This document shows, in pieces, positions 61,454-64,000 of a stretch of DNA of 64,000 nucleotides. This DNA is from Serripes groenlandicus (taxonomy: Eukaryota; Mollusca; Bivalvia; Cardiida; Cardiidae). The notes below the pieces were generated by a model that worked only from the letters and a program-made list of their open reading frames with translations, was not told where the DNA came from and searched no databases. Every line of letters starts with the position of its first letter. Within the stretch, counting starts at the first letter, position 1. The stretch spans positions 39,818,601 through 39,882,600 of the forward strand of contig JASEVX010000013.1 in NCBI GenBank assembly GCA_031761405.1, in the 5' to 3' direction. The position numbers were made by a program, and so were the translations under genes.

Positions 61454-61694
61454 CCATTGATCAATTGACTGATTGGTATTTCCCAAACCTAAATACTAGC
61501 TTGCAGCAAGCTTGTGACAAGAGCGCCATAAGCTTGCTCAAGCTCACTGCAATCTTATTAAGCTTGCAGCCCTTTAATATTAAGATTGCTGATGCGAGCA
61601 AGTGCAGATAGTTCTTGTTTTGCAAACTTCCTGTAAGCTTATAATCAGTTAAGTTTATACTAAGGGGAGCATCCATCGGTTTCACAGATATCTC

Positions 61695-61890
61695 TTGTTC
61701 AGTTAAATCATGGTGTAAAATAGTTATCAGTTCTACAGGTCTCTATTTATCTTCACACCAGTGAGTCAGATGTAATGCTAACCCAACAATTCTGAGTGCC
61801 ACAGAGGGAAAGCCATTACTACCATTTTCAAAGTGGTATGATCCGGCCAGGAATCAAACCTGTGACACTGACTCCTAAGACAAATGTTTA
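61695..61890 (-). mobile_element. SINE fragment, inverted
   Basis: TTATCTTCACACCAGTGAGTC, GCCATTACTACCATTTTC and GGCCAGGAATCAAACCTG match the 52032 family. Confidence 0.65.
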
Positions 61891-62796
61891 TTTCTCTGTC
61901 CCAAAACAATACTCTTGTCTATATCGGGGTTTTTTTCCATTCACAAATGCTTTCATCATATCTGGATCTAGGTGTTTGGGGGATGGGAGGGAAATCATGA
62001 AAAACAGTTTAAAAGATATATTTTATTTGCATTTCTATAATACCATCAAAGATTTTGTATTCTTGCAGACAATGATTAATATTAAATATTTTTAGATTTT
62101 TTATTAAGACACAGACATTTCGAAAACATTTGGATCACGTGTACTTGAAAATAATAATTATTTTCTCAAAATATTTTTTAAAACCAAACCTTAGCTTTGC
62201 TTGCTTGTATATAGAATTTGCTCAGAGGTGTCGCCAGTTCCATTGTTTTAATGAGATTGACTGTGAAGTTTAATACCAGAAATTACCAGTGATTTTGGGC
62301 TTGTGATATTATTACATGAATAACAATTACAAAGATTTATGGAATCTTATTAGTGGGAAGATAAAATATCAGATTTATAAAATTATCCATAGTTATCTTG
62401 TTAAACATGTCACAGTATCATAATCGATAAGGCGGAGCAGATGTGCAGGCTGATCTGAACCTACACTGTCAAGAAATGCCAACTTTTTTTTGTACCTTTT
62501 TGCACAGACGTACTGGCTCATATTTCTAAATCATACACCAAAGCTCTAGGTCAAAACACAGGCGTCTGAATTTGCATTTCAAATTTTTTTGGGAAAAAAA
62601 ACCCACACAAAACTGTTACTATAAATAGTATTTTGGCCTGAGTTTATTAAGATTGCTTTGTAAATTATTTTTTTACATCTGATATGATAACAACACGATA
62701 TAGACAGCAAACGAGACTGCAAACAAAAACACAACAAAGTAATAAAAACAAATAAATGAGGAAAACAAAAATAAACAGAAAAAACTTTTCTTTTAA
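61891..62796. other. Non-coding, nothing recognised
   Basis: AT-rich DNA without a familiar repeat end or a protein-like frame on either strand. Confidence 0.35.
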
Positions 62797-63042
62797 TCAT
62801 TTCCCACATATAGACATATTTTGACGCCTCTGCAGCAGACAACATATGCAAGATATAGGTGTAAAAAGGGAACTTGAAATGGGCAATTCTTCTATTTCTT
62901 CTTTTGTCACAATGTTTTCAAAATTTGTCTTCTGTGGAGGCATCTGTATATGGGAAAGGGGTTGATGGAGACTTTCCACATTTTTGCCTAAATGTTTGCA
63001 AAGTTGTCTGCTGCAGATTTGACGTATGTGGGAAAGGGTTTA
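62797..63042 (+). mobile_element. TTAA MITE, older copy, partly rearranged
   Basis: CATTTCCCACATATAGACAT to GACGTATGTGGGAAAGGGTTTAA, with an extra internal GTATATGGGAAAGGGG end. Confidence 0.68.
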
Positions 63043-63095
63043 ATTAAGTCAGAACAGAATGGCATGATGTCGTGAATTAGAGCAATTGCTTTTGT

Positions 63096-63322
63096 CCCTT
63101 TCCCTCATATAGACACTTTCTGATGTCTCCGCAGCAGACGATAATTGAAAATATTGTGGCAAATGGAGATATTGTTCATGATGAGCATTTTCTCCCTTTT
63201 GCCACAATGTTTTTAACTCAACTCAATAATTTAACTTGCATTTATAGAGATTTTCTCTATTTATACCTAAGTTTTTTTAAAGACCTCTGGTGTATATTTG
63301 TTGTATGTGGGAAAGGATTAAT
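63096..63322 (+). mobile_element. TTAA MITE, left TTAA lost
   Basis: GTCCCTTTCCCTCATATAGAC to TGTATGTGGGAAAGGATTAA. Confidence 0.75.
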
Positions 63323-63404
63323 TACTAATCAAATACAGCTTTTTTCTTTGCCTGTTATGTTCAGACAAATTTTGGTGTCAAATTGAAAATGTGGAAAAAA
63401 AGAT

Positions 63405-63690
63405 CAATTGATTTATTGGAGTTAATTTCTATTCTCAACAATTTTTCAGTCATAACATGGCGTATAGTGCACCGACCCATGTGTTTCCCGTTTTCTCACA
63501 TCAGTACTCCAGACAACAGTTAGTTGACTGCTTACCCATATGGACTGTTAGCCCATTTGTGGAAGACGAGTGAAGCTTGCTGCATTGGCTTCTGTCAAAG
63601 ATCAGAAAGAATGTTGGCCAAGCTGGGGTTCAAACTCACAATCCCACTGATTGAAAGCCCAAATCGCTACCAACTGAGCTACCATAATAC
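63405..63690 (-). mobile_element. tRNA-derived SINE, inverted
   Basis: GTTTCCCGTTTTCTCACATC, GACTGTTAGCCCATTTGTGG, then a head with GGTTCAAACTCACAATCCC and AACTGAGCTACC. Confidence 0.75.
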
Positions 63691-63734
63691 AATGATAATG
63701 AAGAGAAAATGGTCAGTTTCTTTGCAGAATCTTT

Positions 63735-64000
63735 TTCAATTGCAAATAATGAGCATTTTCTCCCTTTTGCCACAATGTTTTAGACTCAACTCAATAATTT
63801 GACTTGCATTTATAGAGATTTCCTCTTTTTATGCTTAAGTATTTTCAAAGACCTGGTGAAAGGGTGGACCCTTGCAAAATCATCTTCGTCTAATACTATG
63901 TTGATGCTTTTCAGCAGATCACAAACACCAAACTTGCAGCAAATAACATTGGACACCCCTATATATTAATAAGTTGTCTGCTGCAGACGCATTCAAATGC
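63735..64000. mobile_element. MITE fragments at the window edge
   Basis: A copy of the 63180-63290 core (GAGCATTTTCTCCCTTTTGCC, TCAACTCAATAATTTGACTTGC) lies near 63750-63830. GTTGTCTGCTGCAGACGC at 63972 begins another, cut by the edge. Confidence 0.6.

Overview
This is animal nuclear DNA, most likely from a marine bivalve mollusc. That placement is an inference from split genes with GT-AG introns, tRNA-derived SINEs, and hairpin-capped repeats carrying GTCCGTCC runs and a GGCCCTCTTGTTT-like tail. The species cannot be fixed from the sequence. Most of the window is repeats. Real coding capacity falls into two groups: three related host genes, and one DIRS-type retrotransposon.

Host genes. Three related genes lie head to tail on the minus strand. 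Gene B (54818 down to 45555) and gene A (30252 down to 17314) can each be rebuilt as four exons with matching splice phases (628 and 498 aa). Both encode an N-terminal CARD split across exons 1 and 2 at the same residue, a shared central segment, a coiled coil and a basic Ser/Arg-rich tail. Gene C (4717 down to 2973) shows one large terminal exon with the same phase-1 acceptor. It has the shared segment, three tandem DRKFPL repeats, a coiled coil and an acidic tract, but I found no CARD exon for it. The design suggests CARD-dependent adaptors in innate-immune or cell-death signalling; this is inference.

Mobile DNA. Between genes A and B sits a nearly intact DIRS element (33314-40052). It has near-identical inverted termini, an internal complementary region, two gag-like ORFs joined by ATGA, an RT/RNase H/methylase-like ORF, and a tyrosine recombinase ORF overlapping it in another frame. 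About 60 copies of a 200-260 bp MITE with TTAA...CCCTTTCCC ends (piggyBac-like) fill the window and often lie within 35 bp of an exon edge. Other families are a CGAGGG-ended foldback MITE with 4-bp target duplications, a 1.3 kb CAG-ended element inside a SINE, hairpin-capped elements that mostly sit inside the TTAA MITE, and several SINE families.

Tandem repeats: a 13-bp array (6.7-8.2 kb), a 41/23-bp array in gene A intron 2 (20.6-22.3 kb), a 166-bp array (29.0-29.9 kb), a 114-bp array made from a MITE end (57.0-58.0 kb) and a degenerate array at 58.1-58.8 kb. I saw no true tRNA, rRNA or CRISPR. All exon structures are read by eye and have no transcript support.
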